This document shows positions 49,554-60,513 of a DNA stretch of 64,000 nucleotides, one piece after another. The notes under the pieces were generated by a model. It searched no databases. It saw only the letters and a list, made by a program, of their open reading frames with translations, and was not told the DNA's origin. The stretch's first letter is position 1. The number at the start of each line of letters is the position of its first letter. Made by a program: the position numbers and the translations under genes. Source of the DNA: a virus; IMG/VR virus record IMGVR_UViG_3300040856_002293, positions 1-64,000 of that record. One strand, 5' to 3'.

Positions 49554-51625
49554 TGAATGATATTAATTTAGAGGTATTAGATAATTGTCCAGGAGGTTGT
49601 GATGATAATACTACATCATCTACCTCCAATATGGAAAGAAGAATGAGTCCTGGATTTGAGGTAGACCCCCTTACAGGGGAAAGATTATACTATCCTTTAG
49701 ATTTATTAAGAAGTGATGTTGTAGATTTAGATATAAAGTATACTTACTTAAGTAATATTTTTTCAGGAAATACATCATATTACAAGACTGATTTACAAAA
49801 AAGAAAACCTATATCAAAAAGTTCGGTAGATGCCACAACAGGTATACCTAAAGAAGCCAATAACTTAGGGGATAAATATACTGAAGAGGATTTAAAAGAT
49901 TTAAATAGAGAATTTGTTACAAAAAATAATGTAGGAACAAATATAGTTTCTATGACTTATACTAAAGTAGATGAGAATACTTTAGAAATAAATCCCTTAC
50001 ATTACAGAATAATGCCTCAAAAAAGAGTAGTATCTGATTCTGATTTATGTTCTCAAATTGATTGCAGTTTTACATTCTTTGTTGAAGATGAAGTTGCTCC
50101 TCCTGAAACTATTTATCCTCCAGGTACATTCTTTAGAATTGCTTACGATACTCAAGCACAAAGTCTTTCTAAGACACCTTGCGAACAGCAGATTTACTTT
50201 GTCAAGAGTGGTAATTGTGTTTGTCCTATACCTAATAAGCAAACTTTACAAGTTATGCTTGTTGAAAGAAACAAAGTTATACAAAGCGTATTCGTTATAG
50301 AACCATCTCAATTTGAACCTTTTGAAGTAATAGAGCCTTGTCCAGATAGAACATCAGAATGGATTGAAGATTATGAAGTAAGTTCTGGATGTAAAGCACC
50401 TACTTTAGATGTAGATTTAAGTGCTTTAGATAGAATAAATATACCTGAATTACCTGAAGTAATACAAGGACCTCCGGGTACACCAGGCGCACCAGGCGCA
50501 CCGGGTGTTCCAGGATCCGCTGGTGCAGCAGGACCTCCAGGTGCAGCAGGACCCGCAGGAGCAGTTGGTTCACCAGGCGCAGCAGGACCTGCAGGACAAT
50601 CTGGACCTGAAGGACCACAGGGACCACAAGGACCGCAAGGACCCGCTGGTGGTGGCGGTGGAGATTCAGGAGGAGATGGAGGAAGTGGTGTAGATAGTGG
50701 TGATGGAGGCACAGGAATTGCAAGTTCTTTTGGAGAATGTAAGCAATACAATATACAAAGTAGACCTCCTAATTTAACTAAACCAGCACCCGGTAAGATA
50801 TTAATTATAGACTCAAGTACCAAAGAAGCAGGATTGTATACAATTCCACCTACTGGAGGTTTCTCTGATAGAGTAAGTTCTGCAATCAAACCTATTTTTA
50901 TTAATCGTTCAAATAGACAAGAACTCATTGATGTGATGTCGAGATTGATTGATGAAAATCCAAGTTCAAATAATTCAGAAATTCTAAATTCATTATTTAC
51001 TAATAAATTATATGTACCAGCAAGGTCTCCTATTGTAGAACTGTTTGGAGATTGTGGGTCTTCTCAACCTATTGATGTTATACCTACAGATAATTTTACA
51101 GTATCTATATCTCATAATATACCAAATAGGGTATTCAACATATCTTTTGCCTCTGGAGAATCTTATGGTATTGGATTCAATAATCCATATGAAGAAACAG
51201 GAGAGCAAAACGTATTTGTTCCTGAGTTTGAATATTCTTTGGGAGATGTAGTAACTATGCAAAATGATAGAGGAGATGATGAAGAGTATGTATTGACAGA
51301 TGTTAGAGAATCTTCACCAACAGGAGATGTAAGATTGTCTAATATAGGACAAAGAACTTCGGATTTCCAATCAGTAGGAAGATCTGTGGCATCTAATATA
51401 AAGTATGTGTTCACTTTCACTAAAGTTGAAGGAGACTTAACTGATGAAGAACCTATAGATTCTGATTTAACTTCAGGAGATAATGGTAATACCTCTAATG
51501 TTAGAGGTGGAGGTGGAGGTGTACCAGTAGGATTTAATGGAGGTGGAGGTGTACCAGTAGGATTTAATGGAGGAGGAGGTATTCCTACAGGAGGAGGGGG
51601 CAATAATGGATTCAGAATACGGTAG
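49553..51625 (+). CDS. Tail-fibre protein with collagen-like segment
   Basis: 690 residues. Residues about 303-365 are uninterrupted Gly-x-y triplets (GPPGTPGAPGAPGVPG...), a trimeric collagen-like stalk, followed by a Gly-rich hinge. The N-terminal 300 residues probably attach to the baseplate. The C-terminus has a repeated GGGGVPVGFNG segment encoded by a tandem DNA repeat (about 51510-51575). The stop is 26 bases before the next gene. Confidence 0.88.
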   Translation: MNDINLEVLDNCPGGCDDNTTSSTSNMERRMSPGFEVDPLTGERLYYPLDLLRSDVVDLDIKYTYLSNIFSGNTSYYKTDLQKRKPISKSSVDATTGIPKEANNLGDKYTEEDLKDLNREFVTKNNVGTNIVSMTYTKVDENTLEINPLHYRIMPQKRVVSDSDLCSQIDCSFTFFVEDEVAPPETIYPPGTFFRIAYDTQAQSLSKTPCEQQIYFVKSGNCVCPIPNKQTLQVMLVERNKVIQSVFVIEPSQFEPFEVIEPCPDRTSEWIEDYEVSSGCKAPTLDVDLSALDRINIPELPEVIQGPPGTPGAPGAPGVPGSAGAAGPPGAAGPAGAVGSPGAAGPAGQSGPEGPQGPQGPQGPAGGGGGDSGGDGGSGVDSGDGGTGIASSFGECKQYNIQSRPPNLTKPAPGKILIIDSSTKEAGLYTIPPTGGFSDRVSSAIKPIFINRSNRQELIDVMSRLIDENPSSNNSEILNSLFTNKLYVPARSPIVELFGDCGSSQPIDVIPTDNFTVSISHNIPNRVFNISFASGESYGIGFNNPYEETGEQNVFVPEFEYSLGDVVTMQNDRGDDEEYVLTDVRESSPTGDVRLSNIGQRTSDFQSVGRSVASNIKYVFTFTKVEGDLTDEEPIDSDLTSGDNGNTSNVRGGGGGVPVGFNGGGGVPVGFNGGGGIPTGGGGNNGFRIR

Positions 51626-51651
51626 TATATATAATTATATTAAAGTAGTAT

Positions 51652-54600
51652 ATGTCATTAGATAGATTTGTAAATAATATAGAAATACTTAATTCTAACT
51701 CTAAGTTAGAAGGATTTGTACTTAATACTGATGACATAAATTCATTAAATCAAGAGGTAACAGTTCTAACTGATATATCTGACAATCCTAAGTATAGATT
51801 GTCAGTAGAATCTCATATATATAATTCGTCTGGTGAATACATACTGTCTGAATACAATACTCCTTTTGAGCATTCCACCAAGTATTCAGATTTTACTTTT
51901 GATATTTCATCCTTACTTTACAATAATTCTTTATTATCAGGTCAATTAAAGATTAGTATGTCTTTCCTAATTAATATATTAGGAACGCATGGTAGTTCTC
52001 CATTTACTTTACAAGAAGTAAGTCCTGATAGAACTGAAATAAAATTAATTGTAAAAGAGTCCTATTTAAGCAAATATCCTTCAATTAGAGAAGAGGTAGA
52101 GTATTTTAAAAAGTTTGCGGGAAGATTAAAGTCAAAAGGATTATTAAATAATTTAGTATTAAATTTCTCTCAAAATAATATAGTACAAGTAGTAAACATA
52201 AAAGTAGATTGTCAAGATGATTTGATAATATACTGTAAACTTTACTCACCTCTATTAGATAATATTATTGAGAAGAGTGTAGCCTACATATCCTATAAAG
52301 TGTTAGAGGATTACATTGATGTCTTTACGATAAGACCATCAGAAATACGGCAAACTTTTAATGTACTAAAGGGTCCAAACTACAGAACTTGTTCAGATGT
52401 AGAAGCAAGTAATGAAACGGAAGTAAAAACTTGGAATTCTTTATTGGATACAGATTCTGATACATCTAATAGATTATTAAGAGATATATTTTCAGGTTCT
52501 AAAGAAGTTGATTTAAACATAGATTTTACTGATTTTAAAAACTTTGTGCAATACGGCTCTGCAACAGAGAGAGTTAAAAATTATGATTATAAGTTAAGAC
52601 TCATTGAGTATTATGATTCTCAGTATAAACAGGCACTTAACTCCACTTCAGGTTCTTCTACCTATATTATAGAAGCCTCTAATAACTATTTAAATAGAAT
52701 TAATAAGGTAAGAGATAATTTTGATAGGTTTGAGAATTTTTTATTTAATACAACAGGTAGTCTATTTACTCACGATATTACAGGAAGTATACAGCCTAAC
52801 CCTAAATATATTTCTGAAAATAAGGTTTTAAACTATCCAACTACAAGTTCTCAATATAACAGATGGTATAATACCTTTTTATCATCTTCCATAGAATACG
52901 ATAGAACTAATTATAGTAGTTTTTTCTACAATACCCCTGACCATATTTTAAGGGATGAAAGAAATAGTCAATATGTTACTTTCCTTCATATGATAGGACA
53001 GCATTTTGACAATATTTATACTTTTGTAAGAAAACTGACAAGTATACATCAAAGAGATGAACACCCTCAAAGAGGTATACCTAATGAACTATTGCCTTAT
53101 TATGCCAAATCTTTAGGTTGGAAAATTCAAAATACAAGGAATTTAAGTGATTTATGGCTATACAAATTAGGAACAGATGCTACTGGTAGTTATTCCAACC
53201 CTTCTGGAGAACTTTTAAGTAAATCTCACGAGAACTTATCTCATCAAATTTGGAGAAGAATCGTAAATAATCTTCCTCATTTACTAAAAACAAAAGGGTC
53301 TACAAGATCTGTAAGAGCCTTATTTTCTATATATGGTATACCTTTTACTCTCATAAGCGTAAAAGAGTATGGTGGACCTCAAATGGATGAAGAAAATCCT
53401 CCTATTCTTTCCGAGGATAAGTTTCAATATCTTTTAAATTTTGGGCAAGAAGAATATATAGAAATACCAAGAAGATTATACTCATCGTCTTTAGATTTAA
53501 TTCCACAAATTCCACAAACTACAGAGTTTAGATTTAGAACAGACTATACTGGAAGTGCAAGTATGAGTTTGTGGGCAGTAGAAGACTATAATGATAGGTC
53601 TAATATACTACAAAATCTTGAATTAGTATATCACACAGCTTCTTTATATGGAAAGAGAACGTATGGATATCTTAAATATACAGTACAAACAGGCTCTTTA
53701 GGTAGTTTAACTCCTATTGAATCCACAAGTAGTCTTTTACCCTTATTTGATAATGATATATGGACAGTAAGACTCTATAGTGATTATCCATTGTATTCAG
53801 GATCTTTATTTAATGGAAAGTTAAGTATTGATGTAGCAAAATCAAGTGATTTTGTTGACAATAGGATATCCATCTCTTCAAGTTTCTATGTATCTTCAAG
53901 TGCTGAGTCCTTGTATTACTCTTTGGGAATTGATGATACTATCATTCCAACAGGACATACTGCTGTTTTGGGAGGAACTACGGGAAGTAATTCCGTAAGA
54001 TTTAGTGGTTCTATGCATTCTTATAGAGAATTTTTGGCAGGATTTCCTAAAAAAGTTTTCGATGAGCATGTGCTTAACCCTTCAAGTTATCATACTAATG
54101 CTTATAGTTCATCTTATGATGAATTGTTTAGATATTATCCTTTAGGCTTGGATAACTTAAGATATGACCATTCTTCCTATTCTTACGTTAGCTCAAGTCA
54201 CCCTAATCAAACTTTCTATGGAACTAATCCTGCAACGTTTTATAACTTTACAGGAGGTCAAGAAGACCAATATTCTTCAAGAATAGAGACTCATTATAGG
54301 TATTTCCCTTCTTTAGGAGCAAATAATCCAAAGTCTAATAAGATTAAATTTGAGTCTACTAAATTAATATCTGAGTTATCTCCTGAAAGAAAAGCTACTC
54401 AAAATAGATATGATAAAGAGCAGAAAGATAGCAATAGATTAGCTATTGTATTCTCTCCAACAGACCAAGTTAATAAGGATATTTCTAACCAATTTGGTCC
54501 TTATAACTTTGAGAATCTTGTAGGAGACCCTAAAGATGGAGTTAAGCCTATATATCCTTCTTTGGAACAAGCAAGAGATGAATATTTCAAGAAGTTTACA

Positions 54601-55890
54601 AGAGCCAATGATATTGGTAAATTCATAGAAATATTTAGTTTATATGATTATTCTGTATTTGAACAAGTAAAGCAATTAGTTCCTGCAAGAGCAAACTTAA
54701 TAACAGGTGTTCTTATAGAACCTTCTTTATTAGAAAGACCTAAAATAGAAAGGAAGTTTCCATCTATCTCTGTATTAAACAAAGAGACTATATTAAAAGG
54801 TGCAGAATTAAATATAGATTCTAATTATGTACCTACTTTACAAACTACCCTAACACCTCCTTTAGAGATAGAAGTTGAAAGAGAAAAGAGAAGAGTAAAT
54901 ATAGAGTTCTCCCCAACTTTAGAAATGGAGCGAACTAAGTATAGTGGAAGGACAGATGTTACTGTTGAAATAGAAGTAGATCGTACTAAACTAAAAGTTG
55001 AACAATCTTTTAATACTTTATCCTTTGATAAAGAACAATCAGGAGTTCCTGTTTATGATGCTTCTATCAATTTATCCAATATATATGAACGTACTCCTTA
55101 TGCTATTGAAAATGCTGATGTTACTGAGGAGACTATAACTTATACTTATAAAGATGCTAACGGAAACAATAAAACAAGAACTATTGTTGATAAGGTATAT
55201 AAACCCTTTGTTGCTAATACTACTGTTATTAAAAGAAACTTAACAACAAATGATGTTTTAGATATAGAGAAGTATGGAGTTGGTTCTTTTTATGTGTATG
55301 ATATAACTTCTACTGAAGTTCCTTTTGTAAGTTCTCAGTTAGATGATTCAAGTTATACATTTTATTTTACGACTATAGAACCTGATATTGCAACTGTAAC
55401 ATCTTTAACAGGACCTAACTTCAAAGAGTTTATAGAGAAGTATGATTTCCAAGTATATGATGGTATGACCACCATATTTAAGAAACAAAATTTTGGAGGA
55501 ATATTTAATGTACATATATCAAGTTCAAGATTATACAATAATTACTCAACCACAGAATATTTCTATTCAAGTTCAGGAGATTTTGTTTTAGGGCAAACTT
55601 CTCCTAATATGTTGAAATCTCCTGTTTATTTTAAAACATATACAGGAAGAATAAGTGATTATGAAAGAGAAAAAAATTATGCTATAAATAAAGAATACAA
55701 TGCATTTTATTCATCTTCCCAAAAACCTGCGAATTATCAATTCTCTGAAGATAGTAGTGCTATGTCTTCAAGATTCAAAGGTTCAAAATTGGTGGGAGCA
55801 GGAATAAATATAGATTCAACTGCTACAGTAACAGGAGGTCCTGTTGTAACTGTAACTATAGTAAATGAAAATGATATAATTGTACAGTAA
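51652..55890 (+). CDS. Giant tail/baseplate structural protein
   Basis: 1412 residues, the largest gene. RGIPNELLPYYAKSLGW, then IWRRIVNNLPHLLKTKGSTR and IYGIPFTLISVKEYGGP around residues 480-580 form a block conserved in T4-like marine phage structural proteins. The latter half is Ser/Tyr-rich beta structure. Likely a wedge or fibre protein; exact role unknown. Confidence 0.82.
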   Translation: MSLDRFVNNIEILNSNSKLEGFVLNTDDINSLNQEVTVLTDISDNPKYRLSVESHIYNSSGEYILSEYNTPFEHSTKYSDFTFDISSLLYNNSLLSGQLKISMSFLINILGTHGSSPFTLQEVSPDRTEIKLIVKESYLSKYPSIREEVEYFKKFAGRLKSKGLLNNLVLNFSQNNIVQVVNIKVDCQDDLIIYCKLYSPLLDNIIEKSVAYISYKVLEDYIDVFTIRPSEIRQTFNVLKGPNYRTCSDVEASNETEVKTWNSLLDTDSDTSNRLLRDIFSGSKEVDLNIDFTDFKNFVQYGSATERVKNYDYKLRLIEYYDSQYKQALNSTSGSSTYIIEASNNYLNRINKVRDNFDRFENFLFNTTGSLFTHDITGSIQPNPKYISENKVLNYPTTSSQYNRWYNTFLSSSIEYDRTNYSSFFYNTPDHILRDERNSQYVTFLHMIGQHFDNIYTFVRKLTSIHQRDEHPQRGIPNELLPYYAKSLGWKIQNTRNLSDLWLYKLGTDATGSYSNPSGELLSKSHENLSHQIWRRIVNNLPHLLKTKGSTRSVRALFSIYGIPFTLISVKEYGGPQMDEENPPILSEDKFQYLLNFGQEEYIEIPRRLYSSSLDLIPQIPQTTEFRFRTDYTGSASMSLWAVEDYNDRSNILQNLELVYHTASLYGKRTYGYLKYTVQTGSLGSLTPIESTSSLLPLFDNDIWTVRLYSDYPLYSGSLFNGKLSIDVAKSSDFVDNRISISSSFYVSSSAESLYYSLGIDDTIIPTGHTAVLGGTTGSNSVRFSGSMHSYREFLAGFPKKVFDEHVLNPSSYHTNAYSSSYDELFRYYPLGLDNLRYDHSSYSYVSSSHPNQTFYGTNPATFYNFTGGQEDQYSSRIETHYRYFPSLGANNPKSNKIKFESTKLISELSPERKATQNRYDKEQKDSNRLAIVFSPTDQVNKDISNQFGPYNFENLVGDPKDGVKPIYPSLEQARDEYFKKFTRANDIGKFIEIFSLYDYSVFEQVKQLVPARANLITGVLIEPSLLERPKIERKFPSISVLNKETILKGAELNIDSNYVPTLQTTLTPPLEIEVEREKRRVNIEFSPTLEMERTKYSGRTDVTVEIEVDRTKLKVEQSFNTLSFDKEQSGVPVYDASINLSNIYERTPYAIENADVTEETITYTYKDANGNNKTRTIVDKVYKPFVANTTVIKRNLTTNDVLDIEKYGVGSFYVYDITSTEVPFVSSQLDDSSYTFYFTTIEPDIATVTSLTGPNFKEFIEKYDFQVYDGMTTIFKKQNFGGIFNVHISSSRLYNNYSTTEYFYSSSGDFVLGQTSPNMLKSPVYFKTYTGRISDYEREKNYAINKEYNAFYSSSQKPANYQFSEDSSAMSSRFKGSKLVGAGINIDSTATVTGGPVVTVTIVNENDIIVQ

Positions 55891-55915
55891 AACAAAATAA
55901 AATAAACAAAGTATA

Positions 55916-55923
55916 TATTTATA
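55916..55923 (+). promoter_or_regulatory. TATTTATA late-promoter-like box
   Basis: TATATATTTATAATAAAA context, 19 bases before the ATG at 55943. Confidence 0.55.
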
Positions 55924-55942
55924 ATAAAAAACAACTTACATT

Positions 55943-56629
55943 ATGGGATATTTGAATAATTCATCAATTGTTATTGATGCTGTTCTTACAAAAAAAGGAA
56001 GAGAACTCTTGGCGAGAGGTCAAAATGAATTTAGAGTTTCATATTTTGCTCTTGCTGATGATGAAATAGACTATTCATTATGGAATAGTGACCACCCATT
56101 AGGTAGTGCTTATTATGGTAGAACCATTGAAAATTTACCTATTACTGAAGCAGTTACTGATGAAACTCAAGTAATGAAGTATCCTTTAGTAACTTTACCC
56201 AAAAATACTATTAGAATCCCTGTAATATCAGTTGCTCAAAACGCTTATACTTTTAAAGCAACTTCAGATAGGATTACAATTACTCCCAATACTATCAATT
56301 TTGAGGATGGAAACAGAACTTTAGGATATACAGCAGTATTAAGTGATAGTGATGTTGCTGAATTCGTTACTGTAACTCCTTCCCCTGCACAGTCTACTGG
56401 TCAAGATGCTGCTGCATCTATTCCACCTCCTATTAGTGATTTAGAATCTTCTCAGACTATTACTGTTAGTGGAACTTCTTTTGTGTTAAGAGGTAAGTTC
56501 TCTACTCTAAGGTCTAAGAAAGCAACTCTTACTTTAATTGGAAACGAAACAGGAGGAAGAGTAACCATAGAGTTAAATGTAAATAGATTGACTCAAACCA
56601 ACTCCCCAGGCTCTAACATTACAGTATAA
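55943..56629 (+). CDS. Structural protein, tail region
   Basis: 228 residues. VIDAVLTKKGRELLARG with FRVSYFALADDEIDYSLW is a block recurrent in tail proteins of T4-like phages of Bacteroidota and marine hosts. The middle has a Pro/Ser/Ala-rich linker before a beta domain. Confidence 0.8.
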   Translation: MGYLNNSSIVIDAVLTKKGRELLARGQNEFRVSYFALADDEIDYSLWNSDHPLGSAYYGRTIENLPITEAVTDETQVMKYPLVTLPKNTIRIPVISVAQNAYTFKATSDRITITPNTINFEDGNRTLGYTAVLSDSDVAEFVTVTPSPAQSTGQDAAASIPPPISDLESSQTITVSGTSFVLRGKFSTLRSKKATLTLIGNETGGRVTIELNVNRLTQTNSPGSNITV

Positions 56630-56649
56630 CAAAAATTAAATAGATAAAT

Positions 56650-57732
56650 ATGTTTGTACGATTTCAAGCCGATGATGTTGTTCCTAATCAACAGGAAACT
56701 GTTACAAGAGCAATGTTCTCTAATAATGTAGGTAATTTAGTTACCTTCTTCTCTTCATCTGCTCAAACAGCTACCCAAAAAACTTATTATTACGAGGTAT
56801 TCAATAGTGCATCAACTGCTCCTACAGCAGAAGCTCAATTTTCTGTTGCTTTTGGGCATAGATTTGGTTCAGGATCTGCTGGAGAGGGTGGCCAAGTTGA
56901 CGATACTCCATCAAGAGCTCTTTACTCACAGTATAGGCAACTTTGTTTAGATGCAGGAGTGCAATCATTTACTAATAATGGTGTAAACTCTGACTATATC
57001 TATGTGATTAATTTTAATAGAGCAAGATTAAAAGATGGAATTGACGAGGGAAACATCGAGTTGAATCTACATCATTTGTCAGGTTCTCAATTTTTGGCAG
57101 GAGGTGGAATCCTAAATGAATATACAGGTTCAAAAGTTACTTTAGGAGCATCTACTGCTTTAAGATTAGTAGATGATAGTAAGATTGCTTCTGCCACAGT
57201 AACTTCTGCGGGAGAAGTATATAATATTGTATCAGGAACTATTGAGGATGGGGTGTATAACTCAACTGCTCCTCACTACTATGGAAAACTATTCCCTAAA
57301 TTAGGAGTAGCCATATTAGATGGTGCTAAATTAGACCTATCTGCTTCTTTTGGAACTGTTACTGGTTCTGATGTTGCAGGAGATAACGCATATAAATTCT
57401 TCACATCCTTATCAGGATCTGCTGCTTTATTAACAGATGCAAGTGGAGATGCTTTAGGATTGTCGGCAAGAAGTAAAGAGTATGTAAAATCAACTCATTA
57501 CTTTGTAAGAGCAAGAGCGTCTCAATTTAACTTTTCAAATAACCCAACTTTCGTCACAGGTTCAGATGGTGATTTAGCAATATCTGATTTCATAAATGAT
57601 CCTAAAGTATATATAACTACTGTAGGTTTGTACGATGAGAATAAAAACTTGTTAGCTGTTGCTAAAACAAGTAAGCCTATTCAAAAAACGTTTAGAAAAG
57701 AAACATTAATAGAGGTTAAGTTGGATTATTAA
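56650..57732 (+). CDS. Tail-fibre/structural protein with shared domain
   Basis: 360 residues. Nearly its whole length (TRAMFSNNVGNLVTFF, EAQFSVAFGHRFGSGS, NIELNLHHLSGSQF, IEDGVYNSTAPHYYGKLFP, ASFGTVTGSD) is repeated as the C-terminal half of the protein at 57756, so the two arose by duplication. Ends VYITTVGLYDENKNLLAVAK...LDY. Confidence 0.82.
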   Translation: MFVRFQADDVVPNQQETVTRAMFSNNVGNLVTFFSSSAQTATQKTYYYEVFNSASTAPTAEAQFSVAFGHRFGSGSAGEGGQVDDTPSRALYSQYRQLCLDAGVQSFTNNGVNSDYIYVINFNRARLKDGIDEGNIELNLHHLSGSQFLAGGGILNEYTGSKVTLGASTALRLVDDSKIASATVTSAGEVYNIVSGTIEDGVYNSTAPHYYGKLFPKLGVAILDGAKLDLSASFGTVTGSDVAGDNAYKFFTSLSGSAALLTDASGDALGLSARSKEYVKSTHYFVRARASQFNFSNNPTFVTGSDGDLAISDFINDPKVYITTVGLYDENKNLLAVAKTSKPIQKTFRKETLIEVKLDY

Positions 57733-57755
57733 TATAGGATTATTAAATATTATTT

Positions 57756-60509
57756 ATGGCTTGTAAGAGGTATAACGTATCGGTACAACCGGGTAGGTTT
57801 TCAGGATTTATTCAATATTTACAATGTAATACACTAAATCGTATAGATAGACCGGTTTCCCCACAGTCTCCAATACTTCTTACGGATGTTGAAACTATAC
57901 TTAACACAGTTTCAGTTATAGTAGAAGAATTACAGTCAACACCCACACCAACACCTCCTCCACAAACTACTCGATACTACGAATTAGTTCCTTGTAATAA
58001 TCAACTTGTTTCACTATACACAACAAGACCTCCTTCTGTAATAGGAGAGAGAGTGTCTGTTAGCAATGGTTCTGATGTTGGTGTTTCATCATCTATTTCT
58101 TGGATATATAATGGAATAACAGAAAGTGCTACAATCCCTGGAACACTTGCAACTGCTGTTATTGGTACAGGAAGGAGTGGATGTGTAGATACACCACCCC
58201 CTACTCCAACACCGACTCCACCACCACCTCCAGACTTTACTGGTGATTTATATGAAATAGCTTCCTGTAATACAGGACAAAGACTGTTTACTTCAAGACC
58301 TCCCGCTATACCTTCAGAAAGAGCTACCATAGCTACAGCAAATAGTGGATTTTGGGTATATACTGGGGAAATACTAAGAGGAAGAGTACCTGTAGGACTT
58401 GAAATAGCTACAGGAGTTCAAGGAACAGGGAGAGTAGGTTGTAGTGATACATTACCTACTCCAACACCAACACCTACTCCTACAAGAAGAGTTGATTTCT
58501 TCTATACTATACAATCTTGTACTAATTCTACTGATAGGAGATCAACTACACGATTTCCAAGATTCACAAACGAGAGAGTCTTATTAGGTTCAGCAACCTA
58601 TAGATATACAGGAGAAACTACTACAAGAGTTAGGGGAGGTAGTATACTAACAGAAAGAGATTTAAGTGATACAGGTGCTGTAGGATGTCCTTCTATTTCT
58701 GTTACACCAACCCCTACACCGACAGGTGGCGGTGGAGGAGGAGGTGGAATTTTAATAACCCCACCCCCAACACCTACTACCGTAGATTGCTCTATAGCAC
58801 AAGTAATCTCACCTAATCTACAATCTTTATATAATGAACTTTGTAGTTCAAGCAATTTTAGACAATCTGATTTTGTTCCCGGTGAGATTTTGTTGGATGG
58901 GGTAGTAATTGGAAGAGGAAATGTAACAAGAACTTTAAGATTAGGTCAAGCCTATACTATTGAGTTTAGGAAGCCATCTCACCCACTTTTCACTTTTAGT
59001 AGTGGAAGTCCTACGAAGTATGAGTTTACTGCTACTTTATCAACAACTCGTTTTGAAAGTGTATTTAGACCATCTTTTGTAGCAAACACAGGAACATTAA
59101 CTGTTAACACATCCTACAATCCATCTATAGCAGGTTCTACTAAGCCTTTAAGTATTTATATAGAAGGAAAAGGAAAGATTGGAGAAGGTTCTGTAGAGAA
59201 CTATGAATTAGAACCTGGACAGTATACGGTTTACTTTGAAGCAGCGAAAGTACCTGGAATGGTATTTATTACTCCTCCAAAGCAAAAAGTTACTATTAGG
59301 GTATGTGAAACAACAGAAGTAGATGTATCTTATGATGGATTGCCATTACCTACTAATTATTGGTTAAAGCCTATAGATGATGCTGAAAAAACTCAGTATA
59401 ATGCAGTTTTAACCAAAGGAATGTTTTCAAATAATATAGCAAATTTAGTTAGATTTTATACTTCAAGTATTAGCGACTCCTTAGATAATCATTATACTCA
59501 CGTTTATCACGAACCTATCTCTTATCCTACTTCCTCTATTCAATTTAGTGTAGCGTATGGAAACGTTAATGGGTCAGGATCTAATGATGAAGGAGGACAG
59601 TACAATGATACCCCTACAAGAGCCATTTATGGACAGTATAGGAATATTATATTAGGTAGTGCTACAGATAAGCTAAATCTTTCGGGAACTCCAACAGACC
59701 ACTTCTATCTAATATCCTATCAAAAAGATAGAAGAGATACAAGAGCAGATTACAATGCTTTAGAAATAAATTTAGCACACTTATCAGGTTCTGAATTTAC
59801 AAATGGCGAAGGGTTTATGGCTGCTCATACAGGGTCTAATGTAAAACTTGGGGGAGAGGGTAAAGTGCTAAGACTGATTTCAGATTATAAGATAAATGAT
59901 AATCCTCAAAGAGCAGTACCTTCTGCTCCGTTAGAATATAATATAGTATCAGGTTCTATAGAAGATGGAGTATACAATTCAGATGCTCCTCATTATTATG
60001 GAAAATTATATCCAAGTTTAGGAGTTGTTCTTTTAGATGCAAATAAGACTGATATATCTGCTTCTTTTGGTACTGTAACAAGTAGAGAGATTGATGGAAA
60101 GAACCAATTGAAGTTATTTACAGCAATATCAGGAGCAGCACAATATACGGATGTAAGTGGTGATTTCTTAGGTATGAAAGCAAGAGCCACTAAAGAAGAG
60201 TTGATATATTATTATTATATAAATGTTAATAATAAGGAGTTCAACTATTCAAACAATCCTACTATTTACAATACAGGGGGATTAAAATATCTTCAGTACG
60301 GAATTCCTTCTAATATAAGAATATCTTCTGATATTTTAGATAATACTGCGGTAATTAATGAGGATTTAAGAGCCAACCCAAAAACATATATAACAACTAT
60401 AGGATTATATGATGACAATAGAAATCTTATAGCTGTAGCAAAGGTTAGTCAAGCAGAACTGAAAAGTTTTACAGATGAAGTGATGTTTACTGTTAAATTA
60501 AAGTTCTAA
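57756..60509 (+). CDS. Modular tail fibre: three Cys domains on Pro/Thr linkers plus shared C-terminal domain
   Basis: 917 residues. After an N-terminal anchor, three related domains of roughly 60-75 residues each (starting YYELVPCN, LYEIASCN, FFYTIQSC and ending GC) are separated by TPTPTP linkers at about residues 65-75, 148-158 and 235-245; then a Gly-rich hinge, a Cys-containing carboxypeptidase-regulatory-like part and, from about residue 540, the domain shared with 56650. Likely an elongated receptor-contacting fibre. Confidence 0.82.
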   Translation: MACKRYNVSVQPGRFSGFIQYLQCNTLNRIDRPVSPQSPILLTDVETILNTVSVIVEELQSTPTPTPPPQTTRYYELVPCNNQLVSLYTTRPPSVIGERVSVSNGSDVGVSSSISWIYNGITESATIPGTLATAVIGTGRSGCVDTPPPTPTPTPPPPPDFTGDLYEIASCNTGQRLFTSRPPAIPSERATIATANSGFWVYTGEILRGRVPVGLEIATGVQGTGRVGCSDTLPTPTPTPTPTRRVDFFYTIQSCTNSTDRRSTTRFPRFTNERVLLGSATYRYTGETTTRVRGGSILTERDLSDTGAVGCPSISVTPTPTPTGGGGGGGGILITPPPTPTTVDCSIAQVISPNLQSLYNELCSSSNFRQSDFVPGEILLDGVVIGRGNVTRTLRLGQAYTIEFRKPSHPLFTFSSGSPTKYEFTATLSTTRFESVFRPSFVANTGTLTVNTSYNPSIAGSTKPLSIYIEGKGKIGEGSVENYELEPGQYTVYFEAAKVPGMVFITPPKQKVTIRVCETTEVDVSYDGLPLPTNYWLKPIDDAEKTQYNAVLTKGMFSNNIANLVRFYTSSISDSLDNHYTHVYHEPISYPTSSIQFSVAYGNVNGSGSNDEGGQYNDTPTRAIYGQYRNIILGSATDKLNLSGTPTDHFYLISYQKDRRDTRADYNALEINLAHLSGSEFTNGEGFMAAHTGSNVKLGGEGKVLRLISDYKINDNPQRAVPSAPLEYNIVSGSIEDGVYNSDAPHYYGKLYPSLGVVLLDANKTDISASFGTVTSREIDGKNQLKLFTAISGAAQYTDVSGDFLGMKARATKEELIYYYYINVNNKEFNYSNNPTIYNTGGLKYLQYGIPSNIRISSDILDNTAVINEDLRANPKTYITTIGLYDDNRNLIAVAKVSQAELKSFTDEVMFTVKLKF

Positions 60510-60513
60510 ATTT

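Noticed and set aside
50505-50693. Plus-strand Gln/Asp-rich ORF in another frame of the collagen segment
   Set aside because: Product of triplet periodicity in the fibre gene, not an independent gene.
50371-50928. Long minus-strand ORF opposite the collagen segment
   Set aside because: Pro/Gly-rich mirror of the Gly-x-y repeat on the coding strand; an ORF shadow, with no promoter or leader of its own.
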